Source of the DNA: Tangfeifania diversioriginum
Lineage (GTDB): Bacteria; Bacteroidota; Bacteroidia; Bacteroidales; Prolixibacteraceae
DNA length: 41,360 bases
NCBI GenBank assembly: GCA_945873105.1
Contig: CAMCBW010000045.1
Location: 1 to 41,360 of the forward strand
Reading direction: 5' to 3'
Below the pieces are notes generated by a model, which did no database searches, was not told the origin of the DNA, and worked only from the letters and a program-made list of their open reading frames with translations. Both the position numbers and the translations under genes were made by a program. Positions 40,491 to 41,360 of the stretch are shown piece by piece (the stretch's first letter is position 1; each line of letters starts with the position of its first letter).

Positions 40491-40988
40491 ATGAAAGATA
40501 AAAATGAAAGGTTGGGTTTATCCAATGGATGGATATATCTCCTTTTGACTTCTTGTCTGTTTTCGTGTTGCCGCAGCAATTGGAATGTTCCTTCAGATTA
40601 TATTGGAAAGTGGGAAACAAAGCAGGAGAAAATCACGGTTCGTACCAAATTTAAGAATGAGCCATTTCGCTTTACGGCTGATTCTGCTTCCGTTACCATA
40701 AACATACAGGAGGATAAAACGGTCAGCGGTAATATTGGGTTGGCTGAATTTACCCATGCCAGATTAAAGAAAAATACAACTTTACCCTGGGAAACAGGCG
40801 TCGAGTATATCATCGAATGTGGGTCAATAGGGAAGATCTTCCACGATGATCCTTTGGATCACAAAGAGGTTGAAATATGGTTTGCTCCCATACATTCAGT
40901 AGGGATGAGTAATTCGGAACTTAGATGTACAGAAGGGATGGCACATTTCCCGATGGCTCGACTCTTATTTGTGAAAATTAGAAATTAG
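40491..40988 (+). CDS. Uncharacterised lipoprotein
   Basis: A 165-aa protein with a lipoprotein-like signal (WIYLLLTSCLFSCC, Cys at about 26-27). The mature domain is beta-rich with a lipocalin-like look: YIGKWETKQEKITVRTKF, then DSASVTINIQEDKTVSGNIG. No known family was recognised. It lies in an AT-richer segment with the neighbouring acetyltransferase. Confidence 0.6.
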   Translation: MKDKNERLGLSNGWIYLLLTSCLFSCCRSNWNVPSDYIGKWETKQEKITVRTKFKNEPFRFTADSASVTINIQEDKTVSGNIGLAEFTHARLKKNTTLPWETGVEYIIECGSIGKIFHDDPLDHKEVEIWFAPIHSVGMSNSELRCTEGMAHFPMARLLFVKIRN

Positions 40989-41181
40989 AATAACAGCAAT
41001 GCTGGATACAAAGGCTTTGTTTAACAAGGGTTTATGAGGTACTGTAAGTGTTTTGTTTCGCTTGAAATACGGTGTAAGTGAGCAGAAAAGTAACCGGCAG
41101 TTCCCTACTGAATTTAGCCTCAACCATAGCCAGGCAGACGGACCATCATTTTTGGAAGAAAGATAGGAAGACAGGAGGAGC

Positions 41182-41360
41182 ATGATGAAAGAAACAGAAA
41201 GCAAAGAGCGCCTATTTGGTCAAATGTTCTTGACAAGCAGGCAAGGATTTATTGAAATTTCGGAGAAACGCCATTTTTGGAGGGATTTGGCGGATGAACT
41301 CAATGGAACATTGATCGTTGAACAAACAATTTCAAAAGAGGTGGAAAGTTTGATGCTGCA
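41182..41360 (+). CDS. Start of an unidentified gene, cut by the window edge
   Basis: The frame is open from ATG 41182 (or 41185) to the window end, with 59 codons visible. A strong AGGAGG (41173-41178) stands 3-6 nt before the two ATGs; this is unusual for this genome and favours the second ATG. The visible peptide is charged (KETESKERLFGQMFLTSRQG, then HFWRDLADELNGTLIVEQTI) with no signal peptide and no recognised domain. Confidence 0.55.
   Translation, partial: MMKETESKERLFGQMFLTSRQGFIEISEKRHFWRDLADELNGTLIVEQTISKEVESLML

Overview
The window is chromosomal DNA from a member of the Bacteroidota, probably an environmental Marinilabiliales/Prolixibacteraceae-like lineage. That placement is inferred from several traits. 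There is a SusC-style carboxypeptidase-regulatory/plug/barrel outer-membrane protein, a DUF1080 protein, a NIPSNAP protein, a lipoprotein-type TamA (TamL) next to TamB, a NamZ/DUF1343 protein, a divergent IMP dehydrogenase and weak Shine-Dalgarno signals. No rRNA, tRNA, CRISPR array or prophage was seen. Most genes are housekeeping or cell-envelope genes. The unusual content is in the spacers, which hold several families of repeats.

Layout. 1-375: a 255-bp MITE-like repeat and a short-unit array. 376-4244 (+): gcvP and ispE, separated by two simple repeats. 4294-23692: a long minus-strand block. Read in its own 5'-3' direction it runs namZ, a sodium:solute symporter, a beta-helix lipoprotein, an endonuclease/phosphatase-family protein, a TonB-receptor-like barrel protein, a Gfo/Idh/MocA oxidoreductase, [an IS3 element on the + strand], nadB-nadC-coaX, an outer-membrane barrel protein, a small secreted protein, lptC, a second MITE copy, and ppiD. 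23834-27501 (+): an AmiE-like serine hydrolase, a small HTH protein and a DUF1080 protein. A NIPSNAP protein converges on these from the minus strand. 29000-36308 (+): tamB-tamL. 36500-41360: a small secreted protein (-), two lipoproteins, guaB, an ABM-fold protein, a GNAT acetyltransferase, and the start of a gene cut by the window edge.

How the genes work together. nadB, nadC and coaX overlap and form a cofactor operon (NAD and CoA) that runs on into outer-membrane and LPS-export genes. namZ, the symporter and the divergent AmiE-like hydrolase look like a peptidoglycan (MurNAc) salvage cluster. The hydrolase is odd: the GH3 catalytic domain expected in front of its GH3-C plus beta-lactamase-like half is absent, and a Lys/Pro/Val heptad repeat stands in its place. 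tamB and tamL form an outer-membrane assembly module.

Main leads. (1) The GH3-less AmiE-like protein with its basic heptad stalk. (2) A family of modular arrays built from 9- and 10-nt units (AGTGCCTA / AGTGAACTA / AGTGACTA), arranged as facing arms around a loop. They occupy gene junctions, carry a stop in every unit and supply the last codons of two genes. (3) A roughly 254-bp MITE-like element in two copies whose central hairpin shows a compensatory base-pair change. (4) An intact IS3 element sitting in the loop of one of the arrays.
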